NCBI GenBank assembly: GCA_017541565.1
Contig: JAFXYU010000070.1
Coordinates: 1 to 7,451, forward strand
Direction of reading: 5' to 3'
DNA from: a bacterium
GTDB lineage: Bacteria; Cyanobacteriota; Vampirovibrionia; Gastranaerophilales; Gastranaerophilaceae
DNA: 7,451 bases
Below, piece after piece: positions 1 through 5,762 of the stretch. Under the pieces are notes generated by a model. It had not been told where the DNA came from. It was given only the letters and a program-made list of their open reading frames with translations, and made no database searches. Within the stretch, counting starts at the first letter, position 1; each line of letters starts with the position of its first letter. A program made the position numbers and the translations under genes.

Positions 1-306
1 ACCGATATTTTAGAATTAATCGAACTTTTTAAACGCTCGGACGTTATAATATCACTTGATAGCGGCAGCACACATCTTGCTCGCGCAGCAAAAGTAAAAT
101 CAATCATTTCTATTTTTTGCTCAACTCCCGAGAGTTACTACGCACCTCTCGGTGACAAGTACTTTGCACTTGGCGGAAAACTTGACTGCCGACCCTGTCA
201 CAAGAGAAAATGCAAATCACAAAACAAAATGGCTTGTACAAAACTTCCCAAAGTCGGAGAAGTTTTGGAAATAATTAATAAAATGTTTACAGAGGTAAAT
301 TTATGA
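1..306 (+). CDS. GT9-family glycosyltransferase (LPS heptosyltransferase-like), C-terminal part
   Basis: This is the last 101 residues of a gene that begins before the window; the frame is open from base 1 to a TGA at 304-306. It most likely moves a sugar (ADP-heptose in the best-known members) onto the LPS inner core at the cytoplasmic face of the inner membrane. The sequence shows a DSGSTHLA segment (window residues 20-27), which matches the D-S/T-G-x-x-H nucleotide-sugar motif of GT9 enzymes. A Cys cluster follows, with C63, C66, C71 and C79 in the pattern C-x2-C-x4-C-x7-C, as in many WaaF/RfaF-like proteins. The stop overlaps the start of waaA (ATGA), which fits a shared LPS-core operon. 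Donor and acceptor cannot be told from this fragment, so no symbol is given. The family call is firm; the exact substrate is inference. Confidence 0.85.
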   Translation, partial: TDILELIELFKRSDVIISLDSGSTHLARAAKVKSIISIFCSTPESYYAPLGDKYFALGGKLDCRPCHKRKCKSQNKMACTKLPKVGEVLEIINKMFTEVNL

Positions 307-1535
307 GATTTTGGGAAATTTTATCAACGGTATTTTTTTATATAACACTTCCTTTTTATTATCTGGAAAGAGTAATCCACAAAAAGTCCGGAGGATGGAA
401 GGAAAAATTCGGCTTTTGTGAAAACATGGAAAGTGATAAAGTTATAATGCTCCACGGATGTTCGGTCGGAGAAATTGTTGCAGTTGAAGATATGGCAAAA
501 AAGATTAAAGCAAATTTCCCCGAGTATAAACTAGTTATTACAACCTCAACACTTACGGGGCAGAATATTGCAAAAACGAAACTTTCAACTGTTGCCGATT
601 ATATTACATTTTTCCCTTTTGATATCCCTTCATGTGTTAACAGATTTTTGAACAGAATAAACCCGTCACTTGTCCTTATTGCGGAAACGGAAATTTGGCC
701 ATGTTTTGCATTCGGATGCAAAAAAAACAACATACCTCTGTTTATTATAAACGGAAGAATCTCGGATTTATCCTATAAATCATACCGTTTTGCAAAACCG
801 TTCTTTAAAATGGTTTTCAGGAATTATACATCTATCTTTACTCAGAGCAAAGAAGATAAAGAAAAATTTATTTCTATCGGAAACGAGAGTGAAAAGACCG
901 AGTTTATGGGGAATTTGAAATTTGGTATTACAAAAAATGACACAGAAGTTAATCTCGGTCAGGAAGGGTTCAGAATTCTGCTTGCCGGAAGTACACACAA
1001 AATTGAAAACCCGATTTTGATTGATACTTATATCCGATTAAAAAAAGACTTTCCGGATTTAAAACTTCTCATTGCACCAAGACATCTTGAAAGAGTGAGC
1101 GAAATCGAAGTTTTATGTAAAAATGAGAACCTGAAATTCGGAAATCGCTCAAAAGACGATAAATTCAGTAATGACACCGATGTAATCATTCTTGATACTT
1201 TGGGTGAACTCAAAAATATGTATGCCGTTTCACACCTTGCCTTTATCGGCGGAAGTTTTAACAACACGGGCGGACACAACCCGCTGGAAGCAATTATTTG
1301 GGAAAAGCCCGTATTTTCCGGTCCGCAGATTTTTAATTTTAAAGACATATACAGCATCCTGACAAACGCAGGCGCGGCGAAAGTAGTTAAAACAAAAGAA
1401 GAATTAATTGAAGGAATGAAAGAAGTCCTGTCAAGCAATAAATACAATGAAATGCAAAACTCTTGTGCTAATGTTTTTAACGAGCAGAGAGGCGCTGCAG
1501 ATTTCGTTATTTCCAAAATGAAAGAGGTATTATGA
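303..1535 (+). CDS. waaA: 3-deoxy-D-manno-octulosonic acid (Kdo) transferase WaaA/KdtA
   Basis: A 410-aa inner-membrane enzyme that transfers Kdo from CMP-Kdo to the lipid A precursor, the step linking lipid A to the core. Length matches the family. Residues about 5-20 form a hydrophobic N-terminal anchor. WKEKFG (32-37) includes E34, in the region that holds the proposed catalytic Glu. HGCSVGE (51-57), FFPFD (103-107) and ETEIWP (128-133) are hallmark N-domain segments. LLAGSTH (226-232), APRHLER (258-264) and FIGGSFNNTGGHNPLEA (314-330) belong to the CMP-Kdo-binding C-domain. The start is preceded by AGAGG (291-295) with 7 nt spacing and overlaps the upstream stop by ATGA; its own stop overlaps the next start the same way, so it is translationally coupled on both sides. 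Whether it adds one Kdo or more cannot be read from sequence. Its presence implies an LPS-bearing outer membrane. Confidence 0.96.
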   Translation: MRFWEILSTVFFYITLPFYYLERVIHKKSGGWKEKFGFCENMESDKVIMLHGCSVGEIVAVEDMAKKIKANFPEYKLVITTSTLTGQNIAKTKLSTVADYITFFPFDIPSCVNRFLNRINPSLVLIAETEIWPCFAFGCKKNNIPLFIINGRISDLSYKSYRFAKPFFKMVFRNYTSIFTQSKEDKEKFISIGNESEKTEFMGNLKFGITKNDTEVNLGQEGFRILLAGSTHKIENPILIDTYIRLKKDFPDLKLLIAPRHLERVSEIEVLCKNENLKFGNRSKDDKFSNDTDVIILDTLGELKNMYAVSHLAFIGGSFNNTGGHNPLEAIIWEKPVFSGPQIFNFKDIYSILTNAGAAKVVKTKEELIEGMKEVLSSNKYNEMQNSCANVFNEQRGAADFVISKMKEVL

Positions 1536-2485
1536 AACTGGGAGCATTCGTTGTTCCGACCGGAGTCGGTGCCTCAATAGGCGGTTTTGCAGGTGATGCA
1601 AGTGTTTGGGCAAGAAGGTTTGCACAGAAATGCAAACTGATTGTTAACCCGAATGTAGTCAATGCCGCATGTTTTTCAGGAATAACCGATAACATGCTCT
1701 ACGTTGAAGGATATTCCCTCGACGAATTTTTCAAGGGTAAATTAAATCTGATACCTTCTGAAAATAACAAAATAGGAGTGATTTTTGATAAATCGATTTC
1801 TCAGGAAGTTTTGAATGTTCATATTAACACAATAAACGCCGTAAAAACAGTGTACGGAATTGATATTGTAGGATATGAAATCACCGACAACTCTGTCGGA
1901 GTAGAGTTCTATGTTGATAAATCCGGAATATCCACAGGAAACGTTTCAGACTTGGGTACGTTAAAAAGAGCAGCAGAAAAACTCATTCACTCCGGAGCAG
2001 AGGCTATCGCAATCGTATGCCGTTTTCCGGAAGATGAAGGAAATGACTACGAAAACGGAATCGGTGTTGACCCTGTTGGCGGAGTTGAAGCAATAATTTC
2101 CCACTATATTTCAAAAGAGTTCCAAATTCCGTGTGCGCACGCTCCCGCTTTTGATGATATTTCCATTTCATCCAAAATAGTCGATAAACGCGCCTCTGCA
2201 GAATACATTACACCGACATTTCTGCCATGTATTCTAATTGGACTTAGCCAAGCACCAAAACTTGTAAAAGAAAAAACTCAAAACTCTATTTCGGTATCAG
2301 ATTTGGATTTTCTTATAATGCCCTATAACTCTCTCGGCGGGATTCCGGTTTTTGAGGCAAATAAACTGAACAAAAAAATTTATGCAATAAAAGAAAATAA
2401 AACAATACTTAATGTAACACCAATGGAAATTAACACAAATTGTGATATAATAAGAACGTACCAAGAACTATGGGAGTTAATGTAA
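1532..2485 (+). CDS. DUF3326 family protein of unknown function
   Basis: A 317-aa protein I place in DUF3326, a family I know mainly from cyanobacteria and plants and for which I know no established function. Recognisable blocks are VPTGVGASIGGFAGDA (8-23), NPNVVNAA (39-46), LYVEGYSLDEFF (56-67), GVDPVGGVEAI (178-188), CAHAPAF (201-207), the hydrophobic run TPTFLPCILIGLSQAP (227-242), LGGIPVFEA (268-276) and YAIKENKTILNV (284-295). There is no signal peptide and no clear transmembrane helix, so it is probably cytosolic. The glycine-rich N-terminus and the LGG block look like ligand-binding loops, but this is inference. AGAGG (1523-1527) lies 4 nt before the ATG. The start overlaps the waaA stop by 4 nt and the stop is 1 nt before the pilin-like gene, suggesting a role tied to the envelope. 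Family call from recall; function unknown. Confidence 0.8.
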   Translation: MKLGAFVVPTGVGASIGGFAGDASVWARRFAQKCKLIVNPNVVNAACFSGITDNMLYVEGYSLDEFFKGKLNLIPSENNKIGVIFDKSISQEVLNVHINTINAVKTVYGIDIVGYEITDNSVGVEFYVDKSGISTGNVSDLGTLKRAAEKLIHSGAEAIAIVCRFPEDEGNDYENGIGVDPVGGVEAIISHYISKEFQIPCAHAPAFDDISISSKIVDKRASAEYITPTFLPCILIGLSQAPKLVKEKTQNSISVSDLDFLIMPYNSLGGIPVFEANKLNKKIYAIKENKTILNVTPMEINTNCDIIRTYQELWELM

Positions 2486-2486
2486 C

Positions 2487-3191
2487 ATGAGAAAACTGAA
2501 GGGATTTACACTTACAGAGGCTTTAATCTGTATTCTTATAATAGGTGTAGTTTCGGCTTTCGGCGGAACGATTATGAAGAAATCTGCGGATAAAGCATAT
2601 AAAATGTACTATAAATCCGGTTATGAAAACCTATACAATGCCCTTGCGGTTATTGAAGGCGATGACGCTGACCATGCAATTACAACACAAGCAGGTTTAC
2701 AAAACAGACTTGATAATATATTAAACCTTGATGCACAACACAAAACAAGAAACGGTATCGAATATCGCGTGCAATGGACTGACGGCTCCAATAACTTTGT
2801 AATAGATATGACAATCCCGCAAAGAAAAACCAGAGCTAATGTAAACGGACGGATTGCAGCAGGTTTGTTGTTTAATCGCGAAAACGAAGGTTCCCTGATT
2901 CCGCTAAATGTCAATGCAGACGGATACATTCCCAATTTGCAAAGCAGATCCGACCTTTTGAGTTATTATATAGATGACGGTTTAGTCGGCAGACGTTCCG
3001 GGCATCACTCTTTTGAACGGATTAGACCAAGGAGTTATAAAGAAGCGGCTTGTATGATATATGGTAATAAGCCAATTAATTTGCCAAGCAAATACAATAA
3101 CAATACGGCATTGACTTTGAATTGTGCGGGCGTTCCGAATACCAAAACTCTCGACAGCAATAAAGTATTCGTTGTTCCTTATTTTCACTAG
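2487..3191 (+). CDS. Type IV pilin-like protein with class III (prepilin) signal
   Basis: A 234-aa protein with a short basic leader MRKLKG, then FTLTE and a long hydrophobic helix (about residues 12-29). This is the prepilin peptidase pattern: expected cut after G6, methylated Phe as mature residue 1, and the conserved Glu at mature position 5 (E11). The rest has no family I recognise. It is polar with many Asn/Arg, and C189 and C213 may form a C-terminal disulfide loop as in many pilins. A further Cys, C14, lies inside the hydrophobic helix, which is unusual. No pilus assembly genes are visible. GGGAG (2472-2476) with 10 nt spacing precedes the ATG, only 1 nt after the DUF3326 stop, so it is the last gene of the LPS string and is followed at once by a strong terminator. 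It could be a minor pilin, a type II secretion pseudopilin or a surface protein that uses the same export route. Confidence 0.85.
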   Translation: MRKLKGFTLTEALICILIIGVVSAFGGTIMKKSADKAYKMYYKSGYENLYNALAVIEGDDADHAITTQAGLQNRLDNILNLDAQHKTRNGIEYRVQWTDGSNNFVIDMTIPQRKTRANVNGRIAAGLLFNRENEGSLIPLNVNADGYIPNLQSRSDLLSYYIDDGLVGRRSGHHSFERIRPRSYKEAACMIYGNKPINLPSKYNNNTALTLNCAGVPNTKTLDSNKVFVVPYFH

Positions 3192-3198
3192 ATAATAT

Positions 3199-3240
3199 AA
3201 AAAAAAGGGTGGCGGGCAAATTGCCCGCCACCCTTTTTTT
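3199..3240. terminator. Bidirectional intrinsic terminator between convergent genes
   Basis: G+C-rich stem GGGTGGCGGGC (3207-3217) pairs perfectly with GCCCGCCACCC (3223-3233) around a small AAATT loop. It is flanked by eight A (3199-3206) and seven T (3234-3240), so it ends transcripts on both strands. Counting the A/T flanks the pairing runs 19 bp (3201-3219 with 3221-3239). It starts 8 nt after the pilin-like stop and ends 7 nt before the tig stop. Confidence 0.95.
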
Positions 3241-3246
3241 ATCTGA

Positions 3247-4539
3247 TTATTTGAATTTAACTGTATTATTTTCAGCCAGAAACGCTGTGACTTTTTCGTT
3301 CAATGCCTGTTGAGAAAGGGCATTCAACACTCCGGGGGATTGAGATAATTGTTTTACCAGTGTTCCCGGATCTACCTGATACATACGGCTCAATTCGGTT
3401 AATTGCGCACCGAAATCAGCCTGCGTTACGGTAATTTTTTCTTCTTTGGCAATTTTTTCAATCACAAGAGAATTTTTTACCCTTACCGCCGCATCTTCTT
3501 TTAATTGACCTACAATATTGTCATAACCTTGTGCTTCAACAGCCTGGTCCCAAGTAAAGCCCTGAGCGGCGAGTTTTTGCTTGTATTCTTCCAAAAGTTC
3601 ATCGGTTTCTCTGTCTATCATACTCTGTTGAATATCAACCTTTGCGCTTTCCGTAACTTTGTCAAATATTGCCTTTTCAGAATTTACCCTGTCGATATCT
3701 TCCTTTTGAGTATCAAGATACTTCTGAATTTCAGATTTTATTTCATCAACATTTTTGTATTTGCCTATTTTTTGTGCAAATTCATCATTCAATTCAGGCA
3801 AAACTTTTTCTCTGATTTCGTTAATTCTGCATTTGAAAACTGCCGGTTGACCTGCAAGTTTTTTCTCATGGTATTTTTCAGGGAAAGTTACGTTGATTTC
3901 AAAGTCTTCGCCGAGATTTCTGTCAACAAGTTGTTCCGCAAAGCCGGGAATAAAACCGGAATTTGCCAAATCCAAAGTAAAGTTCTTGGCATCGCCATGC
4001 TCAATCTTTTCGCCGTTTGAAAAACCTTCAAAATCGAATACAATTGTATCCGTATTTTTGGTCTTTCTGTCAGTAATTACCAAACTTGTTGCATGCTGTT
4101 CCAAAAGTGCATCTATGGATTTTTGCATAGCATCTTCAGGAATTTTATACCCTTCAACCTCTACGGTCAAACCTTTGTATTCACCCAATGTAACTTCAGG
4201 TCTGAGTTCGATTTTTGCGGTAATTTTAAGATCTTCGCCTACTTTGAAATTATATGATTCAACGTAAGGTTGAGCCACAACATCAAAATCGTTTTCTCTG
4301 ATAACTTCTGCAAAAATTTTCGGAAGAGCATCTTCTAATGCTTCATGTTTAATTCTCTCTTCACCCAAATTTTGTTCTATGATATTTCTGGGCGCTTTTC
4401 CTTTTCTAAAACCGGGGATATTAACATACTGAGCAAGTTTCTTAACTGCATTGTTATAATAATTTACAGCATCTTTTGCGGGAACTTCAATATCCACTTT
4501 TATGATATTGTTTTCCTGTTTTTCAATTTTTGTGTTCAT
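3247..4539 (-). CDS. tig: Trigger factor, ribosome-bound chaperone and peptidyl-prolyl isomerase
   Basis: A 430-aa chaperone that docks at the ribosome exit tunnel and shields new chains. The N-terminal domain (about 1-128) carries the ribosome-binding loop GFRKGKAP (43-50), the diagnostic signature. An FKBP-type PPIase domain (about 163-243) contains the FDFEGF and GFIPGFAEQL segments. The helical C-terminal domain (about 245-430) forms the chaperone cradle. The frame stays open for 20 more codons upstream to an ATG at 4599, but I use the ATG at 4539: it has AGAGGA 6 nt upstream, homology starts at once (MNTKIEKQ), and the longer version would run through the predicted promoter. In many bacteria tig lies before clpP-clpX; here it faces a pilin-like gene instead. 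It follows the response regulator gene by 77 nt with no hairpin between, so both read-through and its own promoter are possible. Confidence 0.97.
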   Translation of the reverse strand: MNTKIEKQENNIIKVDIEVPAKDAVNYYNNAVKKLAQYVNIPGFRKGKAPRNIIEQNLGEERIKHEALEDALPKIFAEVIRENDFDVVAQPYVESYNFKVGEDLKITAKIELRPEVTLGEYKGLTVEVEGYKIPEDAMQKSIDALLEQHATSLVITDRKTKNTDTIVFDFEGFSNGEKIEHGDAKNFTLDLANSGFIPGFAEQLVDRNLGEDFEINVTFPEKYHEKKLAGQPAVFKCRINEIREKVLPELNDEFAQKIGKYKNVDEIKSEIQKYLDTQKEDIDRVNSEKAIFDKVTESAKVDIQQSMIDRETDELLEEYKQKLAAQGFTWDQAVEAQGYDNIVGQLKEDAAVRVKNSLVIEKIAKEEKITVTQADFGAQLTELSRMYQVDPGTLVKQLSQSPGVLNALSQQALNEKVTAFLAENNTVKFK

Positions 4540-4545
4540 AAATAT

Positions 4546-4551
4546 TCCTCT
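4546..4551 (-). promoter_or_regulatory. Ribosome binding site that sets the tig start
   Basis: AGAGGA on the minus strand, 6 nt before the ATG at 4539. The in-frame upstream ATG at 4599 has no comparable site, so this motif decides for the shorter 430-aa product. Confidence 0.85.
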
Positions 4552-4557
4552 TTTCTT

Positions 4558-4579
4558 TTGTAATACATTAAAATTACAA
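4558..4579. promoter_or_regulatory. Perfect inverted repeat over the tig -10 and start point (possible operator)
   Basis: TTGTAAT (4558-4564) and ATTACAA (4573-4579) are exact inverted copies with 8 nt between. The 22-bp layout suits a dimeric helix-turn-helix regulator. Because it covers the predicted -10 and +1, bound protein would be expected to repress. It does not match CIRCE, and its GTA and TAC are 12 nt apart rather than the 8 of an NtcA site. The regulator is unknown. Confidence 0.4.
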
Positions 4580-4599
4580 CAAACAGAGGAGATGTGCAA
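4571..4599 (-). promoter_or_regulatory. Predicted sigma70-type promoter of tig
   Basis: On the minus strand TTGCAC (4594-4599, -35) is followed after exactly 17 nt by TAATTT (4571-4576, -10). A start point near 4564 would give a leader of about 25 nt carrying the AGAGGA site. It lies in the gap after the response regulator stop, so tig need not depend on read-through. Prediction by eye only. Confidence 0.5.
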
Positions 4600-4616
4600 A
4601 TATTTGGAGTCTTTTG

Positions 4617-5303
4617 CTAAACCAAACCTTCTTTTACCGCTTTAACCGCAGCCTGAACTCTGTCATTTACGCACATTTTTTGAAGAATTGAACAAACATG
4701 AGCTTTCGCCGTATGAACACTAACTATTAATTCTTTTGCAATTTCGGTATTACTCTTGCCCTCAACCAGATGTTTCAAAACCTCAAACTCTCTTTCCGTC
4801 AAAGGAAGCCTTCCCTCTTCATAGTTTTTGTCATGCAAAATACCCATCGTTTCCTGTTTTGGGAATGAGTCAAGAACCTTTCTTGCAATAACCGGATCCA
4901 GCCAGCATACACCATTTTTAACATCTCTTATAACATCTGCCAATTTCACAGGATCAATATCTTTTAGACAATATGCCATTGCTCCGGCTGACAAAGCGGA
5001 AATAACCTCTTCCTCCCTATCATGTGATGTAAGCGCTATAACCATAATATTAGGATTCATTTCACGAACCTTCATAGTAGCCTCTATGCCGTTCATTCCT
5101 GCCAGACCCAAATCCATAAGAACTATGTCCGGCAAATGTCTTTCTATAAGTTTCAAACCGTCGACAGCGTTATCACTTTCCGCTACAACATTTATATCTT
5201 CATTTGCATTTAGTGCGCATCTCAAACCAACTCTTGTTAATTTGAAATCCTCTATAATAATTACACTTATTGTTTCCTTTTCTGTTTGAACGGCTGTTAC
5301 CAT
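4617..5303 (-). CDS. NarL/FixJ-family response regulator (REC + LuxR-type HTH)
   Basis: A 228-aa two-component DNA-binding regulator. The receiver domain (about 12-130) has the acidic pair E18-D19 (IIIEDF), the phospho-acceptor D64 (in VLMDLGLAGMNG), the switch T92 (ALTS) and K114 (CLKD), so every residue needed for phosphorylation is present. A linker leads to a LuxR-type HTH (about 168-226) with LTEREFEVL, SNTEIAKEL and SVHTAKAHV, the usual four-helix signature. The ATG at 5303 is preferred over the in-frame ATG seven codons upstream because AGGAGG (5314-5319) lies 10 nt before it and the upstream ATG has only a weak site. No histidine kinase is in the window, so it is an orphan here. It is codirectional with tig and divergent from the peptidase-like gene. 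Its targets cannot be told from sequence, and a specific cyanobacterial name such as NblR would be a guess. Confidence 0.93.
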   Translation of the reverse strand: MVTAVQTEKETISVIIIEDFKLTRVGLRCALNANEDINVVAESDNAVDGLKLIERHLPDIVLMDLGLAGMNGIEATMKVREMNPNIMVIALTSHDREEEVISALSAGAMAYCLKDIDPVKLADVIRDVKNGVCWLDPVIARKVLDSFPKQETMGILHDKNYEEGRLPLTEREFEVLKHLVEGKSNTEIAKELIVSVHTAKAHVCSILQKMCVNDRVQAAVKAVKEGLV

Positions 5304-5313
5304 ATTGTTAAAT

Positions 5314-5319
5314 CCTCCT
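5314..5319 (-). promoter_or_regulatory. Strong ribosome binding site that sets the response regulator start
   Basis: AGGAGG on the minus strand, 10 nt upstream of the ATG at 5303. It lies inside the first codons of the alternative longer frame (ATG at 5324), which therefore is probably not the start. Confidence 0.8.
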
Positions 5320-5428
5320 GTCATTTTCTCTACGTTTTTTATTAAATAATGCTGATTTTATGACGTATATTATCCGACTGGGGAAAATATTATTACTCCA
5401 CGCTCCGCACAAATTTACTACGTTTTGC

Positions 5429-5465
5429 TTTTCGCAAAAGTCCTGCAGCCTCCGCTCACTCGCGC
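5429..5465. repeat. 37-bp direct repeat, copy 1
   Basis: Identical over 37 bp to 5523-5559. It starts with TTTTCGCAAAAG, which can fold as a small hairpin, runs through a CTGCAG palindrome and ends with CTCACTCGCGC. About 59% G+C by hand count, against strongly A+T-rich flanks. Both copies are preceded by a TTTTGC block, at 2 nt in this copy, suggesting a larger degenerate unit. Confidence 0.9.
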
Positions 5466-5522
5466 TTCTTGCTCGTTCGCGTTGAACGGCATTTCCGGAT
5501 TTTGCTCCAAAAACTTTCGTTT

Positions 5523-5559
5523 TTTTCGCAAAAGTCCTGCAGCCTCCGCTCACTCGCGC
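5523..5559. repeat. 37-bp direct repeat, copy 2
   Basis: Exact second copy, 94 bp from the first in the same orientation, with 57 bp between. The intervening DNA is also G+C-rich and includes the small hairpin CGTTC-gcgtt-GAACG (5474-5488). Copy 2 directly abuts the A-run of the minus-strand terminator. Only two copies and no cas genes, so not a CRISPR array; more like an intergenic dispersed-repeat fragment. Confidence 0.9.
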
Positions 5560-5589
5560 AAAAAAAAGACCTTGTATAAATCCAAGGCC
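5560..5589 (-). terminator. Minus-strand intrinsic terminator without an obvious upstream gene
   Basis: As minus-strand RNA, GGCCUUG and CAAGGUC pair in seven positions (one G-U) around an 8-nt loop and are followed by eight U. On the plus strand the same stem has an A-C mismatch and no T-run, so the signal is directional. The nearest minus-strand gene upstream is radA, ending at 7132, more than 1.5 kb away. It therefore ends either a long radA read-through transcript or a small unannotated RNA from 5590-5762. Confidence 0.7.
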
Positions 5590-5672
5590 TGTCCGTTTAA
5601 ATAAGAAGAGAGAGCTTTATATTCGGTATAAAACTCTTAAAAATTATTTTTTGCTATTTAAAGAAAATTTTA

Positions 5673-5705
5673 TTTACAATTCTTTACAATTTTTCTCTTT
5701 ACATT
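5673..5705 (+). promoter_or_regulatory. HLR1-like direct repeat (RpaB-type site) with a third half-site
   Basis: TTTACAAT (5673-5680) and TTTACAAT (5683-5690), separated by 2 nt, fit every fixed position of the cyanobacterial HLR1 consensus as I recall it (two G/T-TTACA-W-W halves with N2 between). A third half, TTTACATT, lies at 5698-5705. The 10-bp period puts the two halves on one DNA face, as expected for an OmpR/PhoB-type regulator. It lies upstream of the predicted -35 of the peptidase-like gene, a position that would suit activation. No such regulator is in the window. Confidence 0.5.
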
Positions 5706-5713
5706 CCGTAATA

Positions 5714-5742
5714 TTGATACTCCATCAGACAATTTTATTAAT
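5714..5742 (+). promoter_or_regulatory. Predicted promoter of the peptidase-like gene
   Basis: TTGATA (5714-5719) is followed after 17 nt by ATTAAT (5737-5742); TATTAA one base earlier or CATAAT at 5743-5748 are alternative -10s. The start point would fall near 5749-5755, giving a leader of only about 8-14 nt, in line with the lack of a Shine-Dalgarno site before the ATG at 5763. Confidence 0.4.
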
Positions 5743-5762
5743 CATAATGTTTTTATATATAT

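Larger units (their letters stand above)
5304..5762. other. 459-bp divergent intergenic region with repeats and regulatory signals
   Basis: The only long gene-free stretch. From left to right it holds the response regulator leader (5304-5400), a G+C-rich mosaic with two exact 37-bp repeats (about 5398-5559), a minus-strand terminator (5560-5589), a very A+T-rich part (5590-5762) with three TTTACA motifs, and a likely plus-strand promoter. The response regulator promoter is not clear: TAATAT (minus strand, 5367-5372) could be a -10 but has no good -35. A minus-strand frame across 5308-5553 is open but consists of the repeat read as Arg/Ser/Glu-rich sequence and is not a believable gene. Confidence 0.7.

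Noticed and set aside
1028..1516. 162-codon minus-strand open frame inside waaA
   Set aside because: It is antisense to conserved waaA coding sequence, has no ribosome binding site and no recognisable domain.
3505..4267. Plus-strand open frames (171 and 124 codons) inside tig
   Set aside because: Shadows of the tig gene; Phe/Ser-rich with no domain pattern and opposite to the conserved frame.
4558..4579. NtcA or CIRCE site before tig
   Set aside because: GTA and TAC are 12 nt apart instead of 8, and the arms do not resemble CIRCE (TTAGCACTC-N9-GAGTGCTAA).
4540..4599. Longer tig start at 4599 (20 extra residues)
   Set aside because: The extra residues match no trigger factor N-terminus, the region contains the predicted -35/-10 and the AGAGGA site, and homology begins at the ATG at 4539.
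5304..5324. Longer response regulator start at 5324
   Set aside because: AGGAGG lies within these codons and serves the ATG at 5303; the upstream ATG has only a weak site.
5367..5395. Response regulator promoter with TAATAT as -10
   Set aside because: No acceptable -35 at 16-18 nt; noted only as a weak possibility.
5308..5553. 81-codon minus-strand open frame
   Set aside because: It consists of the repeat block read as Arg/Ser/Glu-rich sequence, overlaps the response regulator's ribosome binding site and start, and has no protein-like pattern.
5429..5559. Possible CRISPR repeat pair (two exact 37-bp repeats)
   Set aside because: Only two copies, a 57-bp gap that itself looks like part of the same mosaic, and no cas genes in the window.
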